A stretch of DNA of 64,000 nt from Cupriavidus sp. 2SB (GTDB taxonomy: Bacteria; Pseudomonadota; Gammaproteobacteria; Burkholderiales; Burkholderiaceae), in the NCBI RefSeq assembly GCF_005503625.1, contig NZ_SCMX01000035.1, positions 1 to 64,000 on the forward strand. The letters run 5' to 3'. Both the position numbers and the translations under genes were made by a program. Under the pieces are notes generated by a model. That model did no database searches and was not told the DNA's origin. It saw only the letters and a program-made list of their open reading frames with translations. Positions 17,734 to 26,761 of this stretch are shown here, piece by piece (the stretch's first letter is position 1; each line of letters starts with the position of its first letter).

Positions 17734-19674
17734 TCACCGATACAAAACCTGCGGCAACCACAACCCAATCCCCGGAAAGATATACAGCAGCGCCAGCGCC
17801 ACGATCTGGATGGCCATGAAGGGCAGCATGCCGGCGAAGATCTGGTTCAGCGTGACGTGGGGTGGCGCCACGCCCTTGAGGTAGAACGCGGCCATCGCCA
17901 CGGGCGGAGAGAGGAACGCGGTCTGCAGGTTCAGTGCCACCAGCAAACCGAAGAACAGCGGGTCGATGCCGAAGTTGTCGAGCAGTGGAATGAAGATCGG
18001 CATGAAGATGATGATGATCTCCGTCCATTCCAGCGGCCAGCCGAGCAGGAAGATGATGATCTGCGCGAGGATCATGAACTGCACGGGCGACAGGTCCATC
18101 GACAGCACCCATTGTTCGACCAGTGCCTGCCCCCCCAGCAACGCGAACGCCGCCGAGAAAATCGACGAGCCGACGAACAGCCAGCAGACCATCGCACTGG
18201 TCTTCACCGTCAGGAACACCGAGTCACGCACCACGGTGTAGTTGAGCTGCCCATACGCGGCGGCCAGCAGCGCGCCGCCGAGCGAACCCACCGCTGCGGC
18301 CTCGGTAGGTGTGGCGAGGCCGAACACGATCGACCCAAGCACTGCGAGAATCATCACGGCCAGCGGAAAGAACGATGCCAGCAGCATCTTGAACACTTCG
18401 AGCCGCGCGAAGTTGAAGAACCAGTAGAAGACCGCGAGCACGGCAACGAGCACTGCCAGCGTGATCCAGAACCACATCGGCGCGGGCCGTGATCCGGCTT
18501 CGGCAATCTCCTGCGCAACAGGTGCGCTGGTCTGCGCAGCAGGTGCCGCATCCAATGGCGCAGCGGGCTTGGGCGTGACGCTCTCCGTCGTCGGTGGTGG
18601 CTGCAGGCTGTCGGTGCTGGTCGTGGCATCGGCGGGCGGCGCCTGCAGATCATCGAAGCCCGTCGATTCGGTGCTCTCCACCATGGCGCCCATTTCGGAA
18701 ATGGCCGGTCCCTGCGCGGCACGCGGCGCCGTTACCACCGCATACATCAGGCTCATCATCAGCGCGACGAAGATCGCCGGCATCAGCACCACGCCAAGTT
18801 GGCGGACGATGTAGCCAGCCGGCACGCTGGCATTGCGACGCCCCTTCACGGCCATGAGCAGTGCAGGCAGCGCACGTTCGCTGAAGTGATCGCGCAACGT
18901 CGTAGCGAAACCCGACAGCGGAATCCGTCGTTCCTCTGCCGAGAGCGGGGGCGCCATCGATGGCTTCAGTTTGGCGATGATGACGGCGTAGAGAATGTAG
19001 AGTCCCGCGAGCATCAGCCCCGGAAAAAACGCGCCTGCATAAAGCTGTACGACCGATACGCCAGCCGTGGCGCCATAGACGATCAGCAGCACCGATGGTG
19101 GAATCAGAATGCCCAGGCATCCGCCTGCGGTCACCGCACCCGCCGATAGCTGCGTGCTGTAACCCGCGCGCAGCATCGCCGGAAACGCGAGCAGTCCCAT
19201 CAGCGTCACCACTGCGCCCACGATACCAGTGGCCGTGGCAAACACCGCGCAAGTAATCAGCGTTGCCACCGCCAGCGAACCAGGCAGCCACGCCAGTGCC
19301 AGATGCAGGCTGCGGAACAGCTTCTCGATCAGGTTGGCGCGCTCCACGAGATAGCCCATGAACACGAACAACGGGATCGAGATCAGCACGTCGTTGGTCA
19401 TCACGGCATAGGTCCGCTGCACCATCAGGTCCAGCGTCTGCGCCACCGCGATCTCGGGGTTCGCATGCCGATATGCGAGCCACGCGAACAACACGCCCAT
19501 GCCCATCAGCGTGAATGCCGTGGGAAAGCCGAGCATGATCGCCACCACGATCAGCGCGAGCATCAGCAAGCCGAGATGACCGTTGGTCCAGTCGGCAGGC
19601 GAGGGCATGAAAAACGCCACCGCGCCGACGATCAGGATCATCAGCGACACGCCGAACCACAGTTCCTTTCTCAT
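17734..19674 (-). CDS. TRAP transporter large permease (DctM) with an internal insertion
   Basis: 646 residues, against about 430 for ordinary DctM. The N-terminal half (to about residue 270) has the DctM helices, including ISIPLFVFMGYLVERANL and GGCLGILIPPSVLLIVYG. The C-terminal third resumes with FGLATPTEAAAVGSLGGAL. Between them is an extra segment with two further helices and a Pro/Thr/Ala-rich stretch (about residues 325-400). The ion-coupled permease imports the ligand delivered by the binding protein. The ATG overlaps the small-permease stop by four bases. The insertion looks like a real lineage feature, since the frame is open throughout. Confidence 0.92.
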   Translation of the reverse strand: MRKELWFGVSLMILIVGAVAFFMPSPADWTNGHLGLLMLALIVVAIMLGFPTAFTLMGMGVLFAWLAYRHANPEIAVAQTLDLMVQRTYAVMTNDVLISIPLFVFMGYLVERANLIEKLFRSLHLALAWLPGSLAVATLITCAVFATATGIVGAVVTLMGLLAFPAMLRAGYSTQLSAGAVTAGGCLGILIPPSVLLIVYGATAGVSVVQLYAGAFFPGLMLAGLYILYAVIIAKLKPSMAPPLSAEERRIPLSGFATTLRDHFSERALPALLMAVKGRRNASVPAGYIVRQLGVVLMPAIFVALMMSLMYAVVTAPRAAQGPAISEMGAMVESTESTGFDDLQAPPADATTSTDSLQPPPTTESVTPKPAAPLDAAPAAQTSAPVAQEIAEAGSRPAPMWFWITLAVLVAVLAVFYWFFNFARLEVFKMLLASFFPLAVMILAVLGSIVFGLATPTEAAAVGSLGGALLAAAYGQLNYTVVRDSVFLTVKTSAMVCWLFVGSSIFSAAFALLGGQALVEQWVLSMDLSPVQFMILAQIIIFLLGWPLEWTEIIIIFMPIFIPLLDNFGIDPLFFGLLVALNLQTAFLSPPVAMAAFYLKGVAPPHVTLNQIFAGMLPFMAIQIVALALLYIFPGIGLWLPQVLYR

Positions 19675-20309
19675 CGCACCGTCCCCTCGGTCCTGTTCCT
19701 GCGCGCGGCATCAGCGGTGGCGTCTGCGCTTGTCAGCACGCTGTCCTGTCCCACCATCTGCTTGAGTTTGTCGACGTCCACTTCTTCCACGTCATCCTCG
19801 CGCGTGGGCCAGTGTCCCTGCATCAGGCACAGCACGCAGCGCGCGGTCTCCGCCACGCCCTGCAGCAACAGCAACGCGCCCGCCACCGGAATCACGGCCT
19901 TGAACGGATAGATAGGCGGCCCGTCGGCGGCAATCGACGAATGCTCGTTCTGCGCGAGCGACACCTCGAAAAAATCCACGCCCGCCCAGGCCAGCGCGAT
20001 CACGCCCGGAAAGAAGAACACCAGGTACAGCACCAGGTCGATGGTGGCCTGCGCACGGGGCGCGAGAAAGCCGTAGAGGATGTCGCCGCGCACGTGTCCA
20101 CGCTTGGCCAGCGTGTATGCCCCACCCAGCATGAACAGGGCGCCATAGAGCATGTTGCTGGCGTCGAACACCCAGGCGTGCGGCGCGTCGAGCGCGTAGC
20201 GCGAGAAGACCTCGTAGCTGATCATCAGCGTCAACGCGATGATCAGCCACGCACCGGCCTGTCCCACGAACGTGCTGATGCGGTCGATGCCGAGCAGCAG
20301 TTTTTGCAC
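19671..20309 (-). CDS. TRAP transporter small permease (DctQ)
   Basis: 212 residues with four predicted membrane helices (about 15-35, 50-70, 90-115, 135-160) and the DctQ motif SRYALDAPHAWVFDASNMLYG. It pairs with DctM in the inner membrane. The C-terminal 45 residues are a charged cytoplasmic tail rich in Asp and Val, longer than usual. It lies between the binding-protein gene (30-base gap) and dctM (four-base overlap) in a typical P-Q-M operon. Confidence 0.92.
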   Translation of the reverse strand: MQKLLLGIDRISTFVGQAGAWLIIALTLMISYEVFSRYALDAPHAWVFDASNMLYGALFMLGGAYTLAKRGHVRGDILYGFLAPRAQATIDLVLYLVFFFPGVIALAWAGVDFFEVSLAQNEHSSIAADGPPIYPFKAVIPVAGALLLLQGVAETARCVLCLMQGHWPTREDDVEEVDVDKLKQMVGQDSVLTSADATADAARRNRTEGTVR

Positions 20310-20339
20310 AGGTGGCTCCGTCGGAGTACGGCTCGCGCG

Positions 20340-21488
20340 CTACGCCTTCTTTGCGCCGAAATAATGCTGGGAGGCCATGCGGTACTCGACATTGGTGTCG
20401 TTCTGCCAGCGCGTGGTGCGCTGTGCAAACGCCCGCATCGAATCGTTGACCTTCTTGAACATCGGATTCTCTTTCTCCTTGCGCGCCACGATCTCATCCC
20501 AGATCTTGAGCTGCGCCTGGAGCACGCTGTTCGGCGTGGCGTAGAACTTCACGCCCTGCTGCTGCAGCGCCAGGTAATCCTTTGAATAGCGATCGATCGC
20601 CTTGATCGACATCTCCGCGGAACTTGCGTCCACGGCATTGGCGATCAGCGCGCGCAGCTTGGGCGACAGCGCGTCGTACCGCTTCTTGTTGAACACGATC
20701 TCGAACTGCTCGGAGCACTGGTGGAAGCTGCGCAGCATGCAGACCTTCGACACATCCGGGAAACCCAGCGCGCGATCCGAACTCGCATTGTTGAACTCGG
20801 CGGCATCCAGCAGGCCGCGGTCCAGCGCCGGTACGATCTCCGCGCCCGGCAGCGCATTCACTGCGGCGCCGAGTCCCGTGAAGATATCGATCGACAAGCC
20901 CACGGTGCGGAACTTGAGTCCCTTGAAATCCTCGGGTTTCGTGATCGGCTTCTTGAACCAGCCGAGCGGCTGCGTGGGCATCGGGCCGTAGAGGAACGAC
21001 ACCACGTCGAGATTCAGGCTGCGGTAGATCTCTTCCTGCAGCTCCTTGCCGCCGCCGTACTTGTGCCAGGCCAGCAGCATGTTCGGGTCCATGCCATAGC
21101 CGGGGCCCGATCCCCACAGCGCCAGCGCCGAATTCTTGCCGTACCAGTAGGCAATCACGCCATGGCCACCGTCGAGCGTGCCCTTGCTGACCGCATCGAT
21201 CAGGTCGAATGCCTTGACCACTGCGCCCGCCGGCAGCAACTCGATCTTGAGATCGCCGCCGGACATGTCGTTGACCTTCTTGACGAAGTCACCGGCGAAC
21301 TCGTGGAAGATGTCCTTGGTTGGCCATGTGCTCTGCCACCGCATCGTCACCGGCCCCTGCGCCTTGACGATGGCTGGAAAGCCCATGGTTGCCGCGCCTG
21401 CGGCCGCCACTGTGGCGCCGCCAATGAATCCCCGCCGTGAAACCGTCTCCGCGGCACCGTCCGTGCCGTCCTTGCGCCTTGCTGCCAT
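20340..21488 (-). CDS. TRAP transporter substrate-binding protein (DctP/TakP-like)
   Basis: 382 residues from the ATG at 21488, preceded by GGGGAGA. It starts with a twin-arginine signal (SRRGFIGG, then a hydrophobic Ala-rich stretch ending around VKAQ), so it is probably exported folded by Tat. The mature part is the DctP fold of the group that binds 2-oxoacids and other monocarboxylates (TakP-like, with the FNNASSDRALGF region). It delivers ligand to the DctQM permease. It is the first gene of the operon and is followed by dctQ and dctM. The ligand cannot be fixed from sequence. Confidence 0.92.
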   Translation of the reverse strand: MAARRKDGTDGAAETVSRRGFIGGATVAAAGAATMGFPAIVKAQGPVTMRWQSTWPTKDIFHEFAGDFVKKVNDMSGGDLKIELLPAGAVVKAFDLIDAVSKGTLDGGHGVIAYWYGKNSALALWGSGPGYGMDPNMLLAWHKYGGGKELQEEIYRSLNLDVVSFLYGPMPTQPLGWFKKPITKPEDFKGLKFRTVGLSIDIFTGLGAAVNALPGAEIVPALDRGLLDAAEFNNASSDRALGFPDVSKVCMLRSFHQCSEQFEIVFNKKRYDALSPKLRALIANAVDASSAEMSIKAIDRYSKDYLALQQQGVKFYATPNSVLQAQLKIWDEIVARKEKENPMFKKVNDSMRAFAQRTTRWQNDTNVEYRMASQHYFGAKKA

Positions 21489-21642
21489 GACCGTCTCCCC
21501 TTGTGTGTTGAACGAACAACCACTGCACGGCTGTCCCTCCCTCCGCGCAGGCAGTGGCCAACGCGGAAAAGCGGGACGAAAAGGAACTGGAAGATTCAGT
21601 GCGAGGCCAGGACGCGTCGTATTTTTTCTGGAACCGGTACGG

Positions 21643-21650
21643 ACTACGCA
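21643..21650. promoter_or_regulatory. possible half-operator ACTACGCA before the TRAP operon
   Basis: ACTACGCA matches exactly one arm of the inverted repeat at 23905-23927, on the far side of the two-component genes. It lies 155 bases upstream of dctP. Suggestive of a shared regulator, but it is only a half site. Confidence 0.3.
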
Positions 21651-21769
21651 AACAAGTCTGGCAATGCAGACAAGCATCGGGCCTTGGGTTGAATTGATCT
21701 TAGGCAGTGCGGATCACGCGAACAATGTAGGGAATACCCGATTCAAACCCTGACGCGAACCCGTATTCG

Positions 21770-22465
21770 CTACGCAGACGGCTTGGTATCGCCGCCGTCA
21801 CCCACTTGCTGCACCGCATACTTGACCAGCCCGGCGCGCCCTTCGATGGCCAGCTTGCGCTTGAGGTTGAGCCGGTGGGTCTCAACCGTGCGCACCGATA
21901 CCCCGAGCTGCGCGGCGATTTCCTTGTTGGCCATTCCCTTGCCGATGCCCTGCAGGATGTCCCGCTCGCGCGGTGTCAGCGCATCGAGTGGGCTGACCGC
22001 ATGCTCGGCCATGCCACGGGCGATGCGCGCGCTGTAGAACACGCGGCCCGCCAGCACGGCCTGGATGGCTGCCATCAGTTCGTCGGCGGGCGCATCCTTG
22101 AGTACGTAGCCGCGCGCACCGGCCCGGATCGCCTGTCGCACATATTCGAGGTTGTCGTGCATCGACACGATCAGCACCGCGAGTTCGGGATACCGGTCGT
22201 GCAACGCGCCGGCCAGTGCGATACCGCCCATGCCGCGCATCCCGATATCGGTAATCACGAGTTCTGGCAGGTTGCCCGGCGCGGCATTGGCCAGCCATGC
22301 CAGTGCGCCTTCGCCATCGTCGGCCTCGCCCACTACCTCCAGGTCGGGCTGCAGGGACAGGTGCATGCGCATGCCATCGCGCACCAGCGCGTGATCGTCG
22401 ATCAGCAACACGCGGGCCGGCGCGCCGGAAGGAGGATGGAGGTCGTCTTCGTGCAGAACGGTCAT
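21770..22465 (-). CDS. NarL/FixJ-family response regulator
   Basis: 231 residues. Receiver domain at about 17-135 with the acidic pair DD (23-24), phospho-acceptor Asp73 (VITDIGMRG) and Lys in YVLKDA. LuxR-type DNA-binding domain at about 158-220 (LTPRERDILQGIGKGMANKEIAAQLGVS cut here to its first half: LTPRERDILQGIG). It should activate genes when phosphorylated by the adjacent kinase. Its ATG overlaps the kinase stop by four bases. Likely targets by position are the TRAP operon downstream and the divergent cstA; both promoters share the 8-mer ACTACGCA. Confidence 0.93.
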   Translation of the reverse strand: MTVLHEDDLHPPSGAPARVLLIDDHALVRDGMRMHLSLQPDLEVVGEADDGEGALAWLANAAPGNLPELVITDIGMRGMGGIALAGALHDRYPELAVLIVSMHDNLEYVRQAIRAGARGYVLKDAPADELMAAIQAVLAGRVFYSARIARGMAEHAVSPLDALTPRERDILQGIGKGMANKEIAAQLGVSVRTVETHRLNLKRKLAIEGRAGLVKYAVQQVGDGGDTKPSA

Positions 22466-23844
22466 GACAGCGATATTTCGGGAATGCGGGAGTTCACAGG
22501 CAGCGCGGCCACGAGCCGTGTGCCGGTGGGTGTCGATACCACGTCGAACTGGCCGCCCAGCGCCGCCATGCGTTCGCGCAGGTTGCGCAGGCCAATGCCA
22601 CGCTGCGGATCGCGCTGCATGCGGGCCACATCGAAACCCGTGCCGTTGTCGCGCACGGTGAGCCGCGTGGCCGATGGCCCGAAGTCGAGCTGCACATCGA
22701 CATGCGTGGCATGCGCATGGCGCTCGACATTGGTCAGCGCTTCCTGGGCGATGCGGAACAGCGCAGTCGCCTGCTCGTCGGTCAGCGTGCGCGGTGGCCC
22801 CGCCTGCGAGACCGCCACGGTCAGCGTGCTGCCCGCCTGCATCTCGCGCGCCAGATGCTCCAGCGCAGCGAACAGGCCCAGGTCATCGAGCAAGGCAGGG
22901 CGCAGGTTGCGCGCCACGCGTCGCACTTCATTGAAAGCGGAGTCCAGCCGGTCCAGCGCCATGCCGAGGATCGGCGCCACTGAAGCGCCTTCCGTCGGCG
23001 CGATCCGGATGCGATTGGTAGCGGCTTCGAGCACCAGCTTCACGGAGACCAGCAACTGGCTGATGCCATCGTGCAGCTCGCGCGACAGCCGCGCGCGCTC
23101 GTCTTCCTGCGACTGCACCACGCGCTGCGCCAGTTGACGCAGCTTGGCATCGGCCTCGCGGTGCTCGCTGATATTGAGTGCCAGGCCGCTGGCCGCCACC
23201 AGCAGGATGCTGATCCCCGCGATCACGCCGATCCACGCCATGGTCTCGCGGATATCGGTCTCCGCGCGCGCATCGAGCCTGCGCAGCGTCTGCTCCACAT
23301 CGTCAAGGTAGATGCCAGTGCCAAGCATCCAGTTCCAGCCCGGCACAGCCACCACGTAGCCGAGCTTGGGCGCGAGCTGCTTCGACGATGGCTTCTGCCA
23401 CATGTAGCGCACCGAGCCACCCCCTTCCTTGGCCGCCGCGATCAGCTTCTGGATCGTCAGCGCCCCTTCGGGGTCGCGCATCAGCCACAAATCCTGGCCA
23501 ACCAGTTCGGGCTGGCGCGGATGCATCAGGTTGCGGCCCTGCAGGTCGTAGAGGAAGAAATAGCCATCGGGACCGTAGTCGAGCCGCGCCAGCGCCGCCA
23601 TGGCCGCCTGCCGCGTGGCCATGTCGGTGCGACCCGATTCCACCATCGGCGCGATGGCGCTCTGCGCCAGGTCAACGTAGTGGCGCAGCTCGGTTTCCTT
23701 GCTCTGCAGATAGGCGGATTCCACCAGCGCACGCTCGTGGCGGGCAAGGGCAGTGGCCTGGAATTTGACGGCCAGCGCAATGCCCATCATCGCGACGGCG
23801 AGCGGCGCCACGGCGAGCAAAAGTATCTTTTGACGGAGTTTCAT
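22462..23844 (-). CDS. sensor histidine kinase with a periplasmic Cache domain
   Basis: 460 residues from the ATG at 23844. Membrane helix at 5-25, a single-Cache sensor domain at about 30-195 (RLDYGPDGYFFLYDLQG, VPGWNWMLGTGIYLDD), second helix at about 203-224, then a HisKA_3 dimer domain with His258 (RLSRELHDGISQ) and an HATPase_c domain (VRDNGTGFD, GIGLRNLRERM). Cache sensors of this sort bind small carboxylates outside the cell. Next to a TRAP importer and a CstA pyruvate-type transporter, it probably senses a carboxylate. An in-frame ATG at 23946 would add 34 residues that do not look conserved. Confidence 0.92.
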   Translation of the reverse strand: MKLRQKILLLAVAPLAVAMMGIALAVKFQATALARHERALVESAYLQSKETELRHYVDLAQSAIAPMVESGRTDMATRQAAMAALARLDYGPDGYFFLYDLQGRNLMHPRQPELVGQDLWLMRDPEGALTIQKLIAAAKEGGGSVRYMWQKPSSKQLAPKLGYVVAVPGWNWMLGTGIYLDDVEQTLRRLDARAETDIRETMAWIGVIAGISILLVAASGLALNISEHREADAKLRQLAQRVVQSQEDERARLSRELHDGISQLLVSVKLVLEAATNRIRIAPTEGASVAPILGMALDRLDSAFNEVRRVARNLRPALLDDLGLFAALEHLAREMQAGSTLTVAVSQAGPPRTLTDEQATALFRIAQEALTNVERHAHATHVDVQLDFGPSATRLTVRDNGTGFDVARMQRDPQRGIGLRNLRERMAALGGQFDVVSTPTGTRLVAALPVNSRIPEISLS

Positions 23845-24228
23845 CTGTACCGGGGGTAAACACCGATGACGGGGAGGCCGCTTGACTTCGTCGGCATACG
23901 TACTACTACGCATGCTTGTTGCGTAGTTTCGCGCTTGTGCCGACATGGGCGGGTGTCAATACTACACGCCGGTTCGCGCCCGGGCATGGCCCCGGCACAA
24001 ATCGACGCAGTAGGTGCACCGCGGCCCTGGCTTTTATCGCTGGTCCGGGATGCACTGCCTGCCTGCACGATCAGATCCGGGACCAGACGAGTACAGACCG
24101 GGCGCCGCAGACATCGAGGAGACCCGCTTTCCGCGCGATTGTCAGCGTCCGCTATCCGGCACCGCCCCCTCTACCCGATTTTTCTGTCGACGCAGGTACT
24201 TTCAGCCGGTCTGAGGAGACCCTTCAAC
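23845..24228. other. 384-base divergent control region between the sensor kinase and cstA
   Basis: No gene is supported. It must contain both divergent promoters. The clearest element is an inverted repeat at 23905-23927, listed separately. The cstA ribosome site (GAGGAGA, 24213-24219) is at the right end. Confidence 0.5.
23905..23927. promoter_or_regulatory. inverted repeat, candidate response-regulator operator
   Basis: ACTACGCA (23905-23912) and TGCGTAGT (23920-23927) form a perfect 8-base inverted repeat with a 7-base spacer. It lies 61 bases upstream of the kinase start and 300 bases upstream of cstA. The same 8-mer occurs before dctP. NarL-type regulators bind such dyads. Confidence 0.5.
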
Positions 24229-26301
24229 ATGAATCGCATCGGACAACACCTGTTGTGGCTGGCCGTCGCCGTACTCGGCGCATTTGCCTTCGCCACCGTC
24301 GCGCTGTCGCGCGGTGAAGCCGTCAGCGCACTGTGGATCGTGGTTGCCGCGCTCTGCATCTACCTGATCGCCTATCGCTACTACAGCAAGTTCATCGCCG
24401 AAAAGGTGATGCAGCTCGACCCCAAACGCATGACGCCCGCGTGGCGGCACAACGACGGCCTGGACTACGTGCCGACCAACAAGGCGGTGCTGTTCGGCCA
24501 CCACTTCGCCGCGATTGCCGGTGCCGGACCGCTCGTCGGTCCCGTGCTGGCCGCGCAGATGGGCTACCTGCCCGGCATGCTGTGGCTGCTGGCCGGCGTG
24601 GTGTTTGCCGGTGCGGTACAGGACTTCATGGTCCTGTTCATCTCCACGCGCCGCGATGGCCGCAGCCTGGGCGACCTGGTCAAGTCGGAGATGGGCACCA
24701 TCCCCGGCATGATCGCGCTGTTCGGCTGCTTCATGATCATGATCATCATCCTGGCGGTGCTGGCGCTGATCGTGGTGAAGGCACTGGCCGATTCCCCGTG
24801 GGGCACGTTCACCGTGGCGGTGACGATTCCCATCGCCATCTTCATGGGTATCTACACGCGCTATATCCGCCCGGGCCGTATCGGCGAGGTGTCGGTGATT
24901 GGCTTCGTGCTGCTGATGCTTGCCATCATCGGTGGCCAGTACGTGCATGAAAGCGCCACGCTCGCGCCGCTGTTCACGTACGACGGCAAGGCCCTGACGT
25001 GGATGCTGATCGGCTACGGCTTCGTGGCCGCCGTGCTGCCCGTGTGGCTGCTGCTGGCGCCGCGCGATTATCTCTCCACGTTCCTGAAGATCGGCACGAT
25101 CATCGCGCTGGCCATCGGTATCCTGATCGTCGCGCCCGAACTGAAGATGCCGGCGCTGACGCAGTTTGCGGCAGGCGGCGGTCCGGTGTGGTCGGGCAAC
25201 CTGTTCCCGTTCCTCTTCATCACCATCGCGTGCGGCGCCGTGTCGGGCTTCCATGCGCTGATCTCGTCGGGCACCACGCCCAAGCTGCTGGAGAACGAAT
25301 CGCACGCGCGCTTCATCGGCTACGGCGCGATGCTGGCCGAGTCGTTCGTCGCCATCATGGCCCTGGTTGCCGCCTCGGTGATCGAGCCCGGCGTGTACTT
25401 CGCGATGAACAGCCCGGCGGCCGTGATCGGCACCTCGCCGGAAGCCGTGGCTGCCACGGTATCCACTTGGGGCTTCGTCATCACGCCTGACGTGCTGATC
25501 CAGACTGCCAAGGACGTTGGCGAGAACACGATCATTTCGCGCGCCGGTGGCGCTCCGACGCTGGCCGTGGGTATCGCACACATCCTGCACCAGGTGGTGG
25601 GCGGCCAGGCCATGATGGCCTTCTGGTACCACTTCGCCATCCTGTTCGAAGCCCTGTTCATCCTGACCGCTGTCGACGCAGGCACCCGTGCCGGCCGCTT
25701 CATGCTGCAGGATCTGCTGGGCAGCTTTGTGCCGGCCCTCAAGAAGACCGAGTCGCTGACCGCCAACCTGATCGCCACCGGATTGACCGTGGCGGCCTGG
25801 GGCTACTTCCTGTACCAGGGCGTGGTCGATCCGCTGGGCGGCATCAACACGCTGTGGCCGCTGTTCGGCATCTCCAACCAGATGCTGGCTGCCGTGGCGC
25901 TGGTGCTGGGTACGTGCGTGCTGGTCAAGATGAAGCGCGGCCAGTACGCCTGGGTCACGCTGGTGCCCACCTGCTGGCTGCTGATCTGCACGCTGACCGC
26001 GGGCTGGCAGAAGCTGTTCCACTCGGACCCCAAGGTCAGCTTCCTGACCCACGCCGAGAAGTTCAGCGCCGCCATTGCCGAAGGCAAGGTGCTGGCCCCG
26101 GCCAAGTCGATGGAGCAGATGCACCGCATCGTTTTCAACGACTATCTGGACGCCGGCCTGTGCGCGCTGTTCATGTTCGTGGTGCTGTCGATCGTGTTCT
26201 ACGGTTTCAAGACCGCGATGCAGGCACGCGGTATCACGAAGCGCACGGACAGCGAGACGCCGTTCGAACCGCTGCCGGCCCAGGCATCGGTGCAGTCCTG
26301 A
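24229..26301 (+). CDS. cstA: CstA/BtsT-family pyruvate or peptide transporter
   Basis: 690 residues from the ATG at 24229, with GAGGAGA ten bases before it; upstream in-frame ATGs would add residues unlike the family. CstA proteins are inner-membrane transporters with about 16-18 helices; E. coli CstA and BtsT import pyruvate (CstA was first linked to peptides). Family motifs are clear: HHFAAIAGAGPLVGPVLAAQ near residue 85 and ISSGTTPKLLENE near 345. Normal length. The downstream YbdD-like gene and the divergent Cache-type two-component system match the arrangement of known pyruvate-sensing loci. Confidence 0.95.
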   Translation: MNRIGQHLLWLAVAVLGAFAFATVALSRGEAVSALWIVVAALCIYLIAYRYYSKFIAEKVMQLDPKRMTPAWRHNDGLDYVPTNKAVLFGHHFAAIAGAGPLVGPVLAAQMGYLPGMLWLLAGVVFAGAVQDFMVLFISTRRDGRSLGDLVKSEMGTIPGMIALFGCFMIMIIILAVLALIVVKALADSPWGTFTVAVTIPIAIFMGIYTRYIRPGRIGEVSVIGFVLLMLAIIGGQYVHESATLAPLFTYDGKALTWMLIGYGFVAAVLPVWLLLAPRDYLSTFLKIGTIIALAIGILIVAPELKMPALTQFAAGGGPVWSGNLFPFLFITIACGAVSGFHALISSGTTPKLLENESHARFIGYGAMLAESFVAIMALVAASVIEPGVYFAMNSPAAVIGTSPEAVAATVSTWGFVITPDVLIQTAKDVGENTIISRAGGAPTLAVGIAHILHQVVGGQAMMAFWYHFAILFEALFILTAVDAGTRAGRFMLQDLLGSFVPALKKTESLTANLIATGLTVAAWGYFLYQGVVDPLGGINTLWPLFGISNQMLAAVALVLGTCVLVKMKRGQYAWVTLVPTCWLLICTLTAGWQKLFHSDPKVSFLTHAEKFSAAIAEGKVLAPAKSMEQMHRIVFNDYLDAGLCALFMFVVLSIVFYGFKTAMQARGITKRTDSETPFEPLPAQASVQS

Positions 26302-26334
26302 TCACTGGCTATCTGAATTGAGGAGGCCGCCATC

Positions 26335-26529
26335 ATGCTCGAACAGATCGGAACCATGGGACGTTACCTGGGACAGTCGTTGCGGCTGATGGTTGGCCTG
26401 CCCGACTACCAGACCTACGTGGCCCACATGGAAGCCACCCACCCCGACCGCGCACCCATGACGTACGAGGAATTCTTTCGCGAACGCCAGGAAGCACGGT
26501 ACGGCGGCGGCCAGGGCAAGTGCTGCTGA
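26335..26529 (+). CDS. YbdD/YjiX family small protein
   Basis: 64 residues, with the family core MVGLPDYQTYVAHM and the C-terminal FFRERQEARYGG. E. coli has the same pairs, cstA-ybdD and btsT-yjiX, and the small protein is thought to be an accessory of the transporter. A GAGGAGG ribosome site precedes the ATG, and the gene starts 33 bases after cstA. The end GKCC carries a Cys pair. Confidence 0.9.
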   Translation: MLEQIGTMGRYLGQSLRLMVGLPDYQTYVAHMEATHPDRAPMTYEEFFRERQEARYGGGQGKCC

Positions 26530-26556
26530 ACCATCGCAGCCCGGCAGTACGGAAAA

Positions 26557-26580
26557 CGGCTCCTTCATGGAGCCGCTTTT
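26557..26580 (+). terminator. intrinsic terminator after the cstA operon
   Basis: CGGCTCC (26557-26563) and GGAGCCG (26569-26575) around a TTCAT loop, then CTTTT. It lies 27 bases past the stop of the small gene. Confidence 0.85.
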
Positions 26581-26761
26581 CATGGGAAGGCCGCTTGCCC
26601 ATTTGTGACGGCAAATTGCACGATGTGGCGCCAGAACATCAGTTTTTAACGCGCCGATACCGTTTCTCCGGCGGGTTACAGGGCTTCACATCTAGTTACA
26701 GCAAGGGCAGGGCTCCTTCTCTACACTCCGTTCCCAGATACAACAATTAAAGGAAATTCGA

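Noticed and set aside
24202..26124. 640-codon open frame opposite cstA
   Set aside because: Shadow of cstA with a hydrophilic His/Asp/Gln-rich product; no family features.
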